Counted from the stretch's first letter, positions 46,261 to 59,757 are shown. The stretch: 64,000 nt of DNA from Mimachlamys varia (GCA_947623455.1 OX392534.1:6520001-6584000); one strand, 5' to 3'. A program made the numbers and translations. Notes: generated from the sequence alone by a model not told the origin.

Positions 46261-48861
46261 TATGATAAACTCAACCTAAACTAACATTTATAATAAATTA
46301 TGTTTGAAGACTTTTATATACACCGACATATATAACAAAACTTTGTTACTAGGCCACCCATAGTTTACATAACCCACTGTTCATATAGATATGTATTGAC
46401 AAAAGAATGATTCAAAAACCATCAACTATGCTTATGAATTTTAGAAGTTAAATCAAATAAATTCTGTATAATTTCAAATCGTGTACTATCGTCTTGATTG
46501 ACAGACTGCTTTTTGTATATTAACCAATGACGAGAAGAGTGTACTCCGGAATACTGTAACAGGTATACAATGATAATATTCTCCCAAAATCGATACCTGC
46601 CAAATTTATACATGTAGGTGTTAATCTCGTGAAGATGTACATTTCATATAAATAAGTATTAGAGTACTGGATCAGCATTTTCTCAAGGACTTAATTATCT
46701 TATGTTTGATATATAGCACCTTATTCTAGATTTGTAAATCAAATATAATGAAACGCTAAGGTAAATGTATCATTATACCTGTGAGACATCAGTTCTAAAG
46801 ATCTAGGGTAAAGTGTTAGCTGGTATAACTGAAAGTGACGTGTTATGTGAATTATTTTGCTTCTGAAACACCAAGAATCTTTGCATGTCCACTGATTTTG
46901 GAGACGTTGGACGTTGCTGAACCTGTTGCAATAGCAATATTTTGTTATCAGTTTAATTCTTGTATCCTCCTACAGTTCTTGGCATAGTCTGATGGCCGTT
47001 GCGATGATGTAAAATCACAAATAAACAAATATTACCATGGATTCAACGACCTATTTAGTGTACACGTACTGAATTTTTACTGGCACACGTGTCTACATCA
47101 ATAATAAATTCCATGCTCTATATTCACGCTGCGTAACGCATTTTCCTGGAAATTCCTGAAAAATTAAGAAGCGATGTGCGAGGACCTCCAGTTATATCCT
47201 CGGAGTTGCGTGATGGTCGTAATATAGTTTGTATTATAATTTCACACATGATCAGTTATGAACAATACATATATTAAGTTAGGGTCCGTGAATCATCAGG
47301 TTTAAATTGAAATTACTTTTCGCAGTCATGGCTTTTCGTCGAAGCATAACAAAATATTCTATGTCATGATTATCAGGCTATGACGCGAATTCGAATGGAA
47401 ATTTATTACTTTCCATGGTGAAAGAGCAGGAGTTAAAATCAATAACGAATTTAGGTCTTTATTACTTGATTATCTGTTAAAACGAATTAAATTTTCTCAA
47501 ACATGTCAATTTGAATTGCATTTGTAACTTTGATACTAACAGTAGGCTTAACGATTCTGAAAATATCTGTATACTGATTTTTGGTATCGTTGATAAATCC
47601 CGAGAAATATATGATATAAATGTTCACACAACCTTTGGTATCGCCATTAACGTTAGAATACCTCGTGTTTGTTTTAGTTTCTATGGTTTTTATCGAAACA
47701 CAGATAATGTTTTTACCTGTATGAACAGATCCCACGCGGCGGACGTGGGCCGTCAATAATTAATGGGGCTGTGAAGCTAGACCTTAATTACGAACATGCC
47801 AAGCCTGGTTAGTCGTACACACTCCTACTACAACGCGCAACACTGACAATAATTATCTTCATTTTGGTCAATATCAAATTCAATAAAATGACGGAATAAA
47901 GCTATTTCCCCCATCCTCATACACTGGCTATTATGCACAGATAAACACTTTCCTCGACGGAGCGGAAAAACAGCCATTTCTCGGCTGGGTACTTCCTAAT
48001 AACTGACCTTTACGAGGTAACGAGTGGTCGGTTTTGCAGTAAGAATGGATCCTCTCGGGCAACGTCCCAAGTGAGTTACATTAACCGCAAACGAATGTAA
48101 GATGATTGGCGAGCACGAGATCAGCAATTAGGGCACTTAGAGCACGTGTTACCTAAATATGGACTGGCGCAGGGAATAGAAATACGGTATTGATTGAAAA
48201 TGTTTTCGAAAACTACCTGTTGGTGAAACTCACCCGTCACATGGACAAGTGTTGTAGTACAACTGTTCTTTGGGGCTGAAGACGGACCAGGGCCTCAATT
48301 TAATTTAATTTATGTTTAAAAGGTAATATATTTACCACATATTTTACATAGTGATCTTTTGATATCGTTTACGGAAGCCTTGTTCAGTTTCAATATTATT
48401 CCTTACCGAGTAATGCTACTGAAGTCTGTCTCCATCAGATTCTAGTAGACTTAAGTCTACATCCCACTTTCTGTTATTGTAGATACTCCCTGAAATTATA
48501 TGATGTGGCCTGGTAAGCTAGAGTAATTTTTTTCAAACATCATATCAAGTCTTATGGTAAAACAAATACAACTTTAACAAATCTTTTTTAAAATAAATTC
48601 TCTCGAAAAAGATTTATAACACGGCTCAAATGGTTTCCTATCCGTAGATCCCCTCCCCACATCATCCTTTTTATTTGTGTATTAGAGATTGATTGGACGG
48701 TAATACGAGTTAGGGACACGACGCATTGTCGCGTAAAATTAAAACGAAAATCATCTCAAAGTATTGGAAAATGTTTGTTACGCTTCTTCAAGAGGAAATG
48801 AACAACATACAGCACGAGCAATATTAATGCCCCCCTCCCCCCTATCAAGGGTCATTTAGCC
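46261..48861. other. No supported gene
   Basis: AT-rich unique sequence. Overlapping frames on both strands at 47487-47759 are symmetrical low-information sequence and not called. Confidence 0.4.
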
Positions 48862-49082
48862 TTTTTTTATATAAATGATATACTGTATATAAAACGTAGA
48901 GATATTTCCTTGCGGAGGTAAATATAAGGTCATTTCCTTGCGAAGTCTCATTTTTTTATTGTTGTTTTTTATAAATGATATGCATGTATATAAAACGTAG
49001 TGATATTTCCTTGCGAAGGTTAATATAAGGTAATTTCCTTGCGAAGTCCCAGTTTTTATTGTTTTTTTTATTAATGATATGT
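48862..49082. repeat. 101-bp tandem duplication, 2.1 copies
   Basis: ATAAATGATAT(A/G), TGTATATAAAACGTAG, GATATTTCCTTGCG and TTTCCTTGCGAAGTC occur in the same order twice, with a third partial TTAATGATATG. Confidence 0.85.
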
Positions 49083-49104
49083 AAAAACCACACGAAAAGA
49101 CTTG

Positions 49105-49180
49105 ACAAAGTACAAAAGCATTAGACCAGGTGTTCCGAAGGGAATGCGCCTTCTGCCCTATTAACCACATCCGCCATGTT
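49105..49180 (-). mobile_element. RT-element fragment (family R), diverged
   Basis: Plus-strand order AGACCAGGTGTTCCGAAGG, GCGCCTTCTGCCCTATTAA, CACATCCGCCATG matches the inverted central tail. Confidence 0.6.
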
Positions 49181-49791
49181 TGTAAAAATAATTGAAGGTA
49201 GCATTTCAAACAACGCGATTTTAAGCAATATAACCCTCAATATAAAACTTCAGTGAAATCAGATAGGGTTGATTTCTGTTGCATAAAATATCTTTGTCCT
49301 ATTTGTCTCGATTCTAGTTGTAAGTAAGTGTCACACAGATTTAAAGTCTGTCGATTTTTTCTATGTAATATTCTGCTTATAATAATGAGGACCAGAAATT
49401 ATTTTCATCATTCCTTATTTGATGCACAAACAATTCCCGTCCTTTCGACATCATATAATCAATGGTTGAAAACGAGTCCAGACTCTAGTTCACATCTACC
49501 TTAGAGAACCAATAATACGGTCTTATCTTAAACCCTTCCTGTTTAATAATTAAAATTAAATTCGTCTGTAAACAACGTTGTATACACATCACCCCGACAA
49601 TAAGCCGGCAGTCTATTATAAATTCCATTGATCTGTATGTGATGAAATCTTCACGTAGCCTATTCGTGTGCCATCCTCGGTACGCCAGACTTGGCCATAC
49701 ATTTGACCTAATATGTGGTTGTATATAATTACAAGTTATATATCTATTATAAATAATTTTACAGGTAACGCATTGTTTATTACCTAACACC

Positions 49792-50277
49792 TACCGTAAT
49801 TTCCTGTGTATTGCCCGCGGGCTATATGATTTTTTTTTAAGCAAGAAGATGTCTAGTGCCGGCTATCTACCGGTGCGGACTATATGTGTTTTTTAAAACC
49901 AAATCATTAAATAATGCGGGCTATACGTTGTAAAATGTTTCCACTTTTATCAGCATGTAGATCTAGGCTATTTGTAGACAAAATATATCATTGATAAGAT
50001 AATATAGAGCTTTAATTATACACATAAACATATATATTTACAAAATAAAAACAATGTTTCCATCATATGTCTCTGATTTCCAACATTCAAAATATTTAAT
50101 AACAAAGTCACATACGAATTACACTTGTACTCACCAGGTATACATTCGACGTATAACCCGCGGGCTATCTGCCGGTGTGGGTTATCTGGAATTTATTTTT
50201 CAAAACCCACAAAAATGCCTGAATTTGCTTCCCACGGGCTATACCCCCGTGCGGGTATTACGCAGGAAATTGTGGTA
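49792..50277. mobile_element. Tc1/mariner-type MITE (foldback), TA-flanked
   Basis: TACCGTAATTTCCTGTGTAT at 49792 is mirrored by ATTACGCAGGAAATTGTGGTA ending at 50277. Extended arms contain repeated GCCCGCGGGCTAT / CCCGTGCGGG blocks at both ends and at 50155-50190. TA at both borders fits TA target duplication. No transposase. Confidence 0.8.
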
Positions 50278-50345
50278 CACAGTATGTCTGTTCGATATTT
50301 TTTTCGTATTGTGACTAAAATTCAATCAAATGATGTCGATTGAAA

Positions 50346-50357
50346 CGCAATTCATAT
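50346..50357. repeat. SINE target-site duplication, left copy
   Basis: CGCAATTCATAT, identical to 50563-50574. Confidence 0.93.
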
Positions 50358-50562
50358 TTGGTTTGGTTTATTTTGTTTTACGTCCTATTGACATCCATAT
50401 TTGGACGTGACAGGTTTTTTAAGGTGGAGGAAAGCCGGAGTACCCGGAGAAAAAAACGACCTACGGTCAGTACCTGACAACTTCCCCTCTTGGGATTCGA
50501 ACTCGCATCGCAGATGTGGAGGGCTAGTGGTAGAATGTCGGAAACCTTAACCACTCGCCCAG
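50358..50562 (-). mobile_element. Full-length tRNA-derived SINE with 12-bp target-site duplication
   Basis: CGCAATTCATAT occurs exactly at 50346-50357 and 50563-50574, flanking the insertion. On the minus strand the element starts CTGGGCGAGTGGTTAAGG (tRNA-Ser/Leu-like D arm, near-consensus A box), has the B box GAGTTCGAATCCC at about 50490, then a non-tRNA body with CTCCGGGTACTCCGGCTTTC and ends in an A-rich tail (AAAACAAAATAAACC). It is about 205 bp long. Such SINEs are transcribed by pol III and mobilised by a partner LINE. The body type resembles SINE families common in molluscs; the exact family name is not determined. The open frame read across it is not a gene. Confidence 0.93.
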
Positions 50563-50574
50563 CGCAATTCATAT
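50563..50574. repeat. SINE target-site duplication, right copy
   Basis: CGCAATTCATAT, identical to 50346-50357. Confidence 0.93.
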
Positions 50575-51149
50575 ACTACATATTCAGAAGCAATAAATTA
50601 ATTAACAGTAAGAAAACAAAGCATGATTAAAATTGTTTCTTCCCCAATGAAGTTGAAGTGGATTTAAGATATATTATACCAGATAAGTGATAATAAATAG
50701 AAATACAACCCGTTGATAAAGAGGTTACGGTATAAGGGTGGCTCTGATAATGCAGTGCGTGCCATAGTGCAATCGGAAACCTCTCAGTTCTTCGGTCAAT
50801 GTTCTTCGGAAAAACCCATCCAGCCCAGGTAGGTCTATTGATCGCAGGGAGTGGCCAACGCGTGCTAACCTGAGATGTTGTGAGAAAAAGCACAAAACAT
50901 CATTGAATTGATGAATAATACATCATAAAATCAAGCTTAAATTTCAACTTGAAGTATGAAGCATTATAGCCATCCCTTGAAAATACCCTGCCCACCTTAA
51001 AACGAGTATTTCGATTGATACAGACTACCGGGTCTATCAACAAGTGATGAAAAAAAAACTGTAAGATAAACTGGTTTGACTGGTTCGTGCATTTTATTGA
51101 TCCGAATAACTAGTTTTATTTTTCAAATTAGAAACAAGGAAAAATGAAA

Positions 51150-51245
51150 ATGGAATATCAAAGTATCATTAAAATCGTAATTAAACCAAAAAGCCTTAGG
51201 GAAAGAAATATGAAAGATTTTCACGGAGACCCCTAGGCACCTGTT
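51150..51245 (-). mobile_element. RT-element tail fragment (family R), old copy
   Basis: GAATATCAAAGTATCATTAA, CACGGAGACCCCTAG and GGCACCTG align with the inverted 3' end; strongly diverged. Confidence 0.45.
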
Positions 51246-52446
51246 TTAATCATCTTAAGTCGTACACAGATACATGTAATCTCAGGCCCTTGTGACACCG
51301 AAACGACGAGCGCACTGATGACAAATAAAACAGGGCAAACATTTATGACATAGAATTGTCATATGTCCACGTGTGATAAAATGGACGACCTTACAAGCTA
51401 TCGAGTTGCCTAGAGATGATGCGAATCAATGCCTGTTATGTCTTACAGACAACAACGGATGTACCGCCAAGTGACGTGAGGTTCCTGTATCCTAGAAATG
51501 GAATTAGCTGTAAGTGAATCCGATTCATCCGGGGTACTTTAATACACGTACGTCATTGTTACCATAGAGACACTTGATCTAAATATGGCAGAATGGGGCA
51601 GGGCATCAGTTTTACCGTTTATATTATAAGGCAAATATATAACTCTAGTTTACAAAGGTCAGAATAACCTTTACGGCGTGAAACCCATAACACTTTGTTA
51701 GACCTTTAATGGAACGAAATAATACACCAGCCATAACAATAGATTGGGGATGGACAATGCTTTCTTCAAAGTGTTATACAAGCCGATGGGTCGAGGAGGC
51801 TTCGGTACGTTAGTTCCCTAAGGAACTATAAAGACACAAGCATAAACAGTTGGCATTTTGTGGTGTAACTACCACAACAAGAATACAATACCTTACCAAA
51901 AATCAGTCGGTTGCAACAACCCTGACAATAAAGAACATGAGTTGTCCATATTCTCAATGTCCTCTATATAATGTAGATATATTATGGTGTGTAGATAGTC
52001 TTTGTACTAATATCGTGACGTCCGTATCCTCTGATGAATATTTCAGGTAAAGTTCTTTCATCGGCCATGTATAATTAACGTTAATGATGGCCATATCTCT
52101 TCCGTACTAATGTTAAGATGTCTTCACGCGGCCTAAGATAGTGCTAACAATATCTCGAACGTCTCAGCGCTGGTTTCTAACAACAAACCTATCGCCACCA
52201 TTTCTCAAAGATCGTCTTCCAATTACACATTATTAATCTTCCACTATTGTACGACAGAGACGAATAGATACGTAGTGTGTCATTAGAAAAAGGGCGGCCT
52301 CGAGGATGAACCCTTGTATGTAAAAATAGAAAAAAAATTATACTGTGTTGCTTTGAGTAAACAAGTGCATAAATAGGAATAGTATACCTCATTCATTTCA
52401 TTGCCTATATGATTCTAGTAGTTGCTCCGGTCACTGTTTTCGTTAA
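51246..52446. other. No supported gene
   Basis: Unique sequence with chance frames. Confidence 0.45.
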
Positions 52447-52534
52447 TGGACTGGTCAGTAACCCAAAAATATGTATATGGACCTCAGCTTCGCTCCGGTT
52501 CATATACATTTTTTTTGGGTGACTGACCAGTCCA
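52447..52534. mobile_element. Near-perfect hairpin element, about 35-bp stem
   Basis: TGGACTGGTCAGTAACCCAA pairs with the segment ending GACTGACCAGTCCA, and ATGTATATGGAC with GTTCATATACAT. The loop is GC-richer (CTCAGCTTCGCTCCG). Probably a small foldback MITE or a transcribed hairpin. Confidence 0.8.
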
Positions 52535-52901
52535 TAAACTCCCATTGCCCTCAATGCCATGCAATATTTGTTAAATAGCCTTACTGACTACGGCGAGTAA
52601 ATATCTTTCAACACTGACCGTATTGGCTCGTGGTTGTAAAAGTACATTTAAACAGCCACTATGTAATTACTGATCTATTTCTGACCCATACTAACAGTGA
52701 TAATTGAATTTCTCTAAAACCTTTCCTTAGGCTTTGCCTTACAATTGCTATTACGACATGTTTCAACAGGAATGATTGTCTAACATTAGTTTATGTATAA
52801 TAAGTTGTTTGCTTAGCCTCTTTTTATAAAAGTGCAAAACGTCATTGTAGCACAGACATAGCTAGATATTTGATTCTGTCTCCATTTAACCATTTCAAAA
52901 G

Positions 52902-53065
52902 ATCAGAGAATACCGAAGCGTCAACATAAGCATAGACGTAATCCACAATTGACCAAATAGAGACAAAACATGAACACAGGTTTTTTTGAAAAGGGGATTC
53001 TCAAAGTAGTACATGAGATCAAGCCCGGGCGTTCCAGAAGAGCATGCGTCATGAAAATCTAGGTC
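52902..53065 (-). mobile_element. RT-element tail fragment (family R)
   Basis: AGAGAATACCGAAGCGTCAA (inverted 3' end) through GGGCGTTCCAGAAGAGCATG. Confidence 0.65.
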
Positions 53066-53084
53066 AAATCAAAGGGAGAAGTGA

Positions 53085-53212
53085 TGTATCATTCTAAAAC
53101 ACCTAGTAATATTATCTTGTACTTTCCTTTGTTCATATTTTGCACCTAGTTGAATCAATTTCGAGTTCGGATTGTGTTGGCGCTTCGGTAATCTCTGATT
53201 TTTTTTCCAATT
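53085..53212 (+). mobile_element. RT-element tail fragment (family R)
   Basis: AAAACACCTAGTAATATTATC to GGCGCTTCGGTAATCTCTGA, facing the previous fragment. Confidence 0.65.
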
Positions 53213-53224
53213 AATACAACAAGA

Positions 53225-53420
53225 CATACAAATGAACATATCCAAAAACGTCCACCATTATATAAACAGATACATCTCAATAGGACCAAGATGGATACAA
53301 TAATCTTCATCAACTTGCATCCTCGAATCGCTCATTTTGCTCGTTAGCAATCGACATCTATCACGAAAATCTCGATATTTAGAGCAAGCCCTAGACTAAC
53401 GAATAGCTTACGACACAGAC
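53225..53420 (-). mobile_element. RT C-terminal fragment (family R)
   Basis: Inverted RT end: AAAAACGTCCACCAT, CAACTTGCATCCTCGAATC, GCAATCGACATCTATCACG and TTAGAGCAAGCCCTAGA. It forms an inverted pair with 53565-53740. Confidence 0.65.
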
Positions 53421-53564
53421 AAGATTTTCCTGTTATGAATTTCATCCTAATATCTTAGCACTAATTTGACCTTATGATCAGAGAAAATACCTCCTGCTGA
53501 ATTATAAAATGCATTAATGTTCTCTAAATGATAAACAAAAGTTTTAATTGTAATGTTTCTACGG

Positions 53565-54020
53565 CTTGCTCTAAATATGGTGATTTTCGGGCTTGATGTC
53601 GATTGCTGACAAACAAACTAACACAAGGATTCGAGAGAAGCAGGTTGATAAGAACTATGGGCAAGTTTTATGGTCGCCATCTTGATCTCATCGAGACATA
53701 TTCTGTATCGTTGTGTGATATGAAGATGGGCGTTTTCGAGTATGCTCATTAGTGTGTTTACTTGTAGTGATTGACAATGATACTTGGTTTTCCTTTTGAG
53801 AACTTCATGTTTACTTGGATGTTACAAAGATTTACATGGCGGGTGTCGTTGATGAAGCAGGAGACGCTTATTCTTCCGGAACACCTGGTCTTTTTCTCTA
53901 ATACTTTTACAAGGGTCTCCATGTAAGTCTTTCCTTTGTTCATATTTTGCCCCTGGTTTAATAGATTTTGAGTTCGGATTATGATTTTGTTAATGCTTCG
54001 ATACTTTCCAATTTATTTTC
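53565..54020 (+). mobile_element. RT C-terminus plus complete 3' tail (family R)
   Basis: GGCTTGCTCTAAATATGGTG (S-R-A-C region), the Y-G-R-H-L-D-L-I-E motif near 53675, E-Y-A-H-stop at about 53748, then the full tail. The last third of the RT frame is present, with differences from the 59758 copy. Confidence 0.85.
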
Positions 54021-56209
54021 AAAAGCATCATCTTGTAATTTGAAAACAAGCATTACGAAGTCAGAGTAAGTTAAGTTTTTAAAGGGTCATTAACGTTCAA
54101 CAGACCAACTTTTATCTCCCATTCTATAACAGCCTGATATTTACCATGAATTTGGGATATATCATTTTGCACGCAAAACTCAAACTGTTAGGGCGAGTGT
54201 AACAAGCCAGCGACCAGGCCTCCTTACAGGATGTTGTGAAATCATTGCAGGGCGTTGTGAAATTCTGCTGTGCTATACCTATTGATCCCCAGCTGAGAAT
54301 AAATGTTCAATCACGCTTGTAAAATATATTGCCACCCGAACATTTATATCGGTTTTGTTGTTTTTAGATTATCTGACAAAATTAGAAAATATTGAAGTAT
54401 CGACCGTACAATAGAGAATATATTCGTAGACTTAATGGCGAGGTTTTTATTCGTGGAGGCAGATATATCTTTCTGTAGTAGCATATCCGATCCTGCTAAA
54501 TCTTCAGAAGTTTCGTGATGGTTACAAAACCTTTCATACACCAAAAGCACAATGAAATGTACTGCTTACACAATTTTAATACGTTCGTTTAATGAGCAGA
54601 ACTATGGTTAATTTCAGTGATAGTATATGATTTGGTTCAGTGCCGGAGACAATTAATATTGAAAACATGCCTATATTCCAAACAAACTACACAGAGGGAA
54701 CAAGCAGAGGACACAATGATGAGGTACTGGAGTAGCAAAGTATAATTATAATGAACACATGTCCTTAATTTATTCAGTTTATATGCTGAAGATTCGAGAG
54801 TGGCTAAATATATATCTATGACACTTCAGCCTTTAGAATAACTTACTGTGTAAGTTTTAAAACAATTTTAAAACTAAATGCTTTTGTACCAGGTACCTGC
54901 AGTAAATGCATTCGGATGTCTAAAGCGTCTGTAAATGTGAACACCACACAGCAGCGTGCTCGTGAAGACTTGCTTTCATTCTTGGCATCACAGTAAGATA
55001 AACATCTTCGGGACAGAATATTAGCAGTATCTTACTACGTACTCTACATAAGAAAAGAAGAAACAATATCAATTTCATTATTTTATTTTTAAATCCATCA
55101 TTCCCAGAGCAACATGTTCCTCATTGTAAATCTATTCGAATATATAACGCTACATTTATAAGCTGTAGAAACTACAATAATGGACGTTTTCATCTCTTGT
55201 GATTAAATTTAACAAAGCAATGTTCTTAAACAATAGACTGTGTGAAAAACTATTCAAAATGAATGATTAAATGCATAATAAATTCCAATAGATTATTAGA
55301 TATCCCTGAAATGAATTTCAAATCAACTTTGTAAACGATATAGTCAATATCAGCTTCACCTAAAGACATCAAGTAACGGAATGGCTAAACATTGAATTAT
55401 GGAGTTAACTTATGACATAAGATTGCACTGTCTTTGTTTTGTGTGAGGTAATGGTAAAAATAAAATACACACTTTGTTAGATATTGCACTCATACGTTAG
55501 CTGGGACATCATAACTACAGCAATCATACGAATAGGGAATTGAACCAAATGACAGGGAGAACCATTGATTTACTTCTTTGGTAAATTCAATGGCCGTGTC
55601 TTCACATATCCTGCTTTAACAGAGCAACGATTCACTTCATCTTTCCAAGACTTCCTAAATAAAACAATATTTTAACATTGCTTGCTTGCTCAAACAAAAC
55701 ATTTCCCTAATTGACTTAATATCTTGGTAATATTCATGAACTGTCTAAACCACGTGTCTTCTCAACGCTTGTATGCCGAGGTAGGCCGTTACACAGACCC
55801 TTCACAACTATAGTATTAAAACAGAATTGCTGGCACAGTTATGGACTTAGTTTGTTGATTATTACCTACCAATAGCATTACAGTTTAATATATTACCATT
55901 TTTAAAGCGACTGAGATAAGGAATAGTTATTAACTCAGTCAGGCGTAGTGTTTGCTCTGATAATACGTGATATACAGGCTATTTTTGTAATGTCAATATT
56001 TTATTCATGTTGTTTTTCATGGCACAAAGACATTTGTGTTAACTCCAGGATAATGAATACCGGTAATTACATATTTCAAGCAATAACACAACTAATTATA
56101 AAACTTTGTAATGATATTATGCCACGACAAAACTTATTGAAAAATGTTTATCTATTTAAAAAAAATAAATTCTAATGCTTTAAAACCCACCAAATGAAAA
56201 CAAGTACAT
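54021..56209. other. No supported gene
   Basis: AT-rich. A 68-codon minus frame at 54344-54550 has a protein-like mix of residues but no domain I recognise and no clear splice context. Confidence 0.4.
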
Positions 56210-56314
56210 GTGTTCAAATACAAGACTGGAGTTTCATTTGTGGTATACATGGCGTCTTTGAACCCTTCAGTTAAACTCAATTCATGCGTTCATGGTAAAA
56301 CAACTACTATAAAA

Positions 56315-56521
56315 GTGGAATTTTTCGCGTTGTTGAAACTTTCGCTTATTTCGCATGCATTAAATATCCGCGAATATATCAACACGCGAACATGTTAACG
56401 CATTTAAAAATCTACATTGTTTAATAGTATTATAGGTACACAGTACAAAATAGCTATATTGACAGCTCGAAAATTTACACATCGCGAACAAATCAGAGGT
56501 TGATAAAGCGAAAAATCCCAC
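56315..56521. repeat. Degenerate inverted repeat with TTTTTCGCG/CGAAAAAT motifs
   Basis: GTGGAATTTTTCGCGTTGTTG (56315) is mirrored by GATAAAGCGAAAAATCCCAC (ends 56521). Several CGCGAA motifs lie between. It could be a worn MITE. Confidence 0.4.
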
Positions 56522-56599
56522 ATGCAAAAATATCAACTTTTACAGGAGTTTATTTGTGCAGAAAATTGCTCGAGTTTGAGTACCTTCATGTTGTAATTC

Positions 56600-59500
56600 A
56601 TACTTAACTTTGCAGTCCAAATATCATTCTATTTCTGACAGTGCACACATTATGGGGCTGACAATCTAGACCTGATGAACGAAAGACCCGACAGACCAGC
56701 AAAATAGTAATACCTTCATTTGTTGTATTATTGCACAATTTTCCTTAACATGATCTCAAATCGTGCTTATCTAATATATGGAATATCTTTGATGTTTAAA
56801 GACCTCTCAAGCATTGATATGATGAACCGAAGTTATGGGATGAATAGTTAGATTATTTCATAACTTACACTGGGGGTATTCCTTGCTTCAAAACCATGTA
56901 ATTTCCTCATGATAGAACGAAGTGTATAATGTATTAGAACAATAACGAAATCAAAGTCTGAGAAACTTAGATTTTCCAAAACGATTTCCAACACGACTTG
57001 GAAAGTGAAATCCAATTAATAATATAGATAATTATCAATAACATCGTACAGGTGCTGATCAAATGTTATCTTAAATGTGACAATTACGTTTTTCCTGATT
57101 ATATGAATTATTCCATAAATCTTTTTACAATAGAAAGTAATATTTGTGAAAATAAATATATATATAAAACAGCGTACAGATAATATTATATAATAAGTTA
57201 TACATGCATGTTAAGCTAGTATACAACCACTGGGAATTACTAAATAAATAAAATAATGTACTAACTAATGTTTGCTAAAAAACACTTCCCAGATACTGAT
57301 CAAACTACATAACATGAACAAGAAACAAATACTTCCTGTGAAGAATATATATATGTTATATATTAGGCTTTAACAGAACAGAAGAAAAATAACAACAAAA
57401 ATCAACCACGATATCTTGAAGCAACTATGAAATGGTTGTGCAAGTCAGCAGAAAGCCAAATCAAAGCGAACTGTAGGACCATTTCGACAATCCAGGACCC
57501 ATCAGAGGTACCTACGAGTTTCGATATTTAACGTAACAAATTTAGTAAATACTATTTTTTTCTCTCAAATAAGTTAGTTTTCTTCAAGTCGTATAAACCG
57601 TGACGGAATCAAGTCGAAAACAAATCCAATTACACAGAATGTATTCATGTCAATCAATCTGAGAAAGAACTTAAAAGTTAATCTGTAAAAAAATGCTGAA
57701 TCTGGCACACAGTAATTTGAGTCGCTTTCATTTGTACAAGCGTCTGGATAAGTTGTTTGCTAATAAAATAGCATTCGATGCTGCTTCCTGGCAAGCCTTG
57801 ACAAATCAGCAATGTCTACATAAACATTTGCAGGTCTACAAAGATTTTTGTCCGTAAAACAAACAGGCCCTTTAACAATTTGATTTATCAAATGTTGGGT
57901 AACTAGTATCACCGGCGAGTCCAGGAATGACGAAACTACTACAAAATACATTGTAATTATTTTGTTGCCATGTGCGATTTCATACATATGAATTGCAATC
58001 GTCTTTTGTCATCGAAAGAATTATCAAGAGATAATAACTGACAAACTATAGAGACTATGTACGTGATGCTTGTGCGTAAGCCGAGGAAGACTAGAATATT
58101 ATATTGTCTGCGAGCAAACTGAAACTAAAGACAAGAAATAAAGCAAACAACAACATGTATATAATTATGATCTAATACAGAAACGTCATTAGTAAAATGT
58201 TTTCTTATTCACCCTTAAAGAGACACTTTAACTCGAATTCATAATGTTGGAATAATTCAGTATAAAACAGGGGTAGATTAGTTAAGGAGATCGTGAATGC
58301 TCATATACTAGCATATCGTTACCAACAGTTGCAAAAGAATCAAGGTATACAGGAATTACATCAGTTCAACAAAGAATCAATTGTTATTGCACATGTATTT
58401 ACTCCCTAGGAGTTGATTTCTATCTTTTTGTAAGATTCCAAAAACATTTGTGCCATCTTCTCCTCGTTATACCTTGCTTTGGAGATGAATGTCAGAAAAT
58501 TGTTGATTTTACACTTTATGGTAAATGTCTCTTTTGAAGAAGATTCAGTCTAGTGAAGTATATTGTAATGATTCGAATATATAATTTTAATTGAACTCCG
58601 TTTTTTAAAAGTTATATTTCCATTACATAGACTATTAAGAAGGGCGTTAAAGATATTTGCACAAAATAATACTGAAAATATTTTTTAACATTCCTCTCGG
58701 ATTTGTTTAAAATTTCGGAGCCTGTTTCAAGAAAGATGTTAAGAAGAGATGTAACAAGTTGACCAGTTACTTTCTTGTCTAGGGTTTCCTACTTTATAAA
58801 CTAAAGAAGTTGGAAGAGATCCACTGTCATCACGACCAAATTTTCACTAATAATATCCCACTGCCTACCATGGCTACTATGTCCTAAAGACTTGTTGTGT
58901 CTACAGAACGCTGGCTGGTGACCTTCAAATTTCCTGTACATTATATAGGCAACGAAACGTAAGGCGCTACATCTGCCCAATACCTGAACAATCAGGTTCG
59001 TATTCTTTTTTGTTAGTCTAGGGAACATGGCAATTAGCTTTTTTGATATGTCGCTCCTTGTCTGTTATATTGCACATACTACGTGACTTAGATATATCTA
59101 AGGTGTTGTCGACATGCACATGAATTGATAAATCCAAATGAAGAGGCTAAATTTTAATATTGCTATATTTCAACCTTAGAATAAAAGTTAAATTTGGAAA
59201 TTGTTGTCAAGATTTTTAAAACATGAAATTTCTGTTTACGAATTATTTCCTTTTTCTCTTCCAAGCGGTGCATACATTTTCAATATATTTGTTGTTTCAC
59301 AGAGAGGTCATATACGATCATACGACAAGTGTCCATGATGGACAAGCAAGTACATGTATGCATTATACTGTATGGTTAGAAGATTAAAAGAAATTGAGCA
59401 ATTGAATCAGATGCACAAACTTATAAATTGTTGTTAGTCATCGAACACAATTACTTACAAAAATATAAGAAATCACGTGTAGAAAATTACTAGAAATTAA

Positions 59501-59757
59501 ACAACCAAGCATCCAACAATACCACAATATTGCCTCTTGGCCTTACTAATCTGTTTCGAAGTCTGACCCTTTAAAGAGGTTTAAGTTTTCAAAATAACAT
59601 TTTTATCAAAACAAAACTTTTGTTTATTTACTCTGCAATAATCCTTGATATGTTGCCCTACTATAAATAAAGATGGCGAATACAATGTACTATGTCATAC
59701 TAAGTTATAAAACATTGAAATATAACCGAATCGTCAATACTGATTCCAAGGTAACCT
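56600..59757. other. No supported gene
   Basis: AT-rich unique sequence. Minus frames of 75 codons at 57760-57987 and 58801-59028 have no recognisable domain. Confidence 0.4.

Noticed and set aside
50470..50562. A functional tRNA gene
   Set aside because: The A and B boxes are present, but the acceptor stem does not close and the sequence continues into a SINE body and A-rich tail.
50378..50572. Minus frame across the SINE as a small protein gene
   Set aside because: The sequence is explained by a tRNA-derived SINE bracketed by a 12-bp target duplication.
53758..53943. Minus frame in the RT-element tail as a protein
   Set aside because: It is antisense to the 3' untranslated tail of the retroelement; similar frames appear in other copies only because the tail is repeated.
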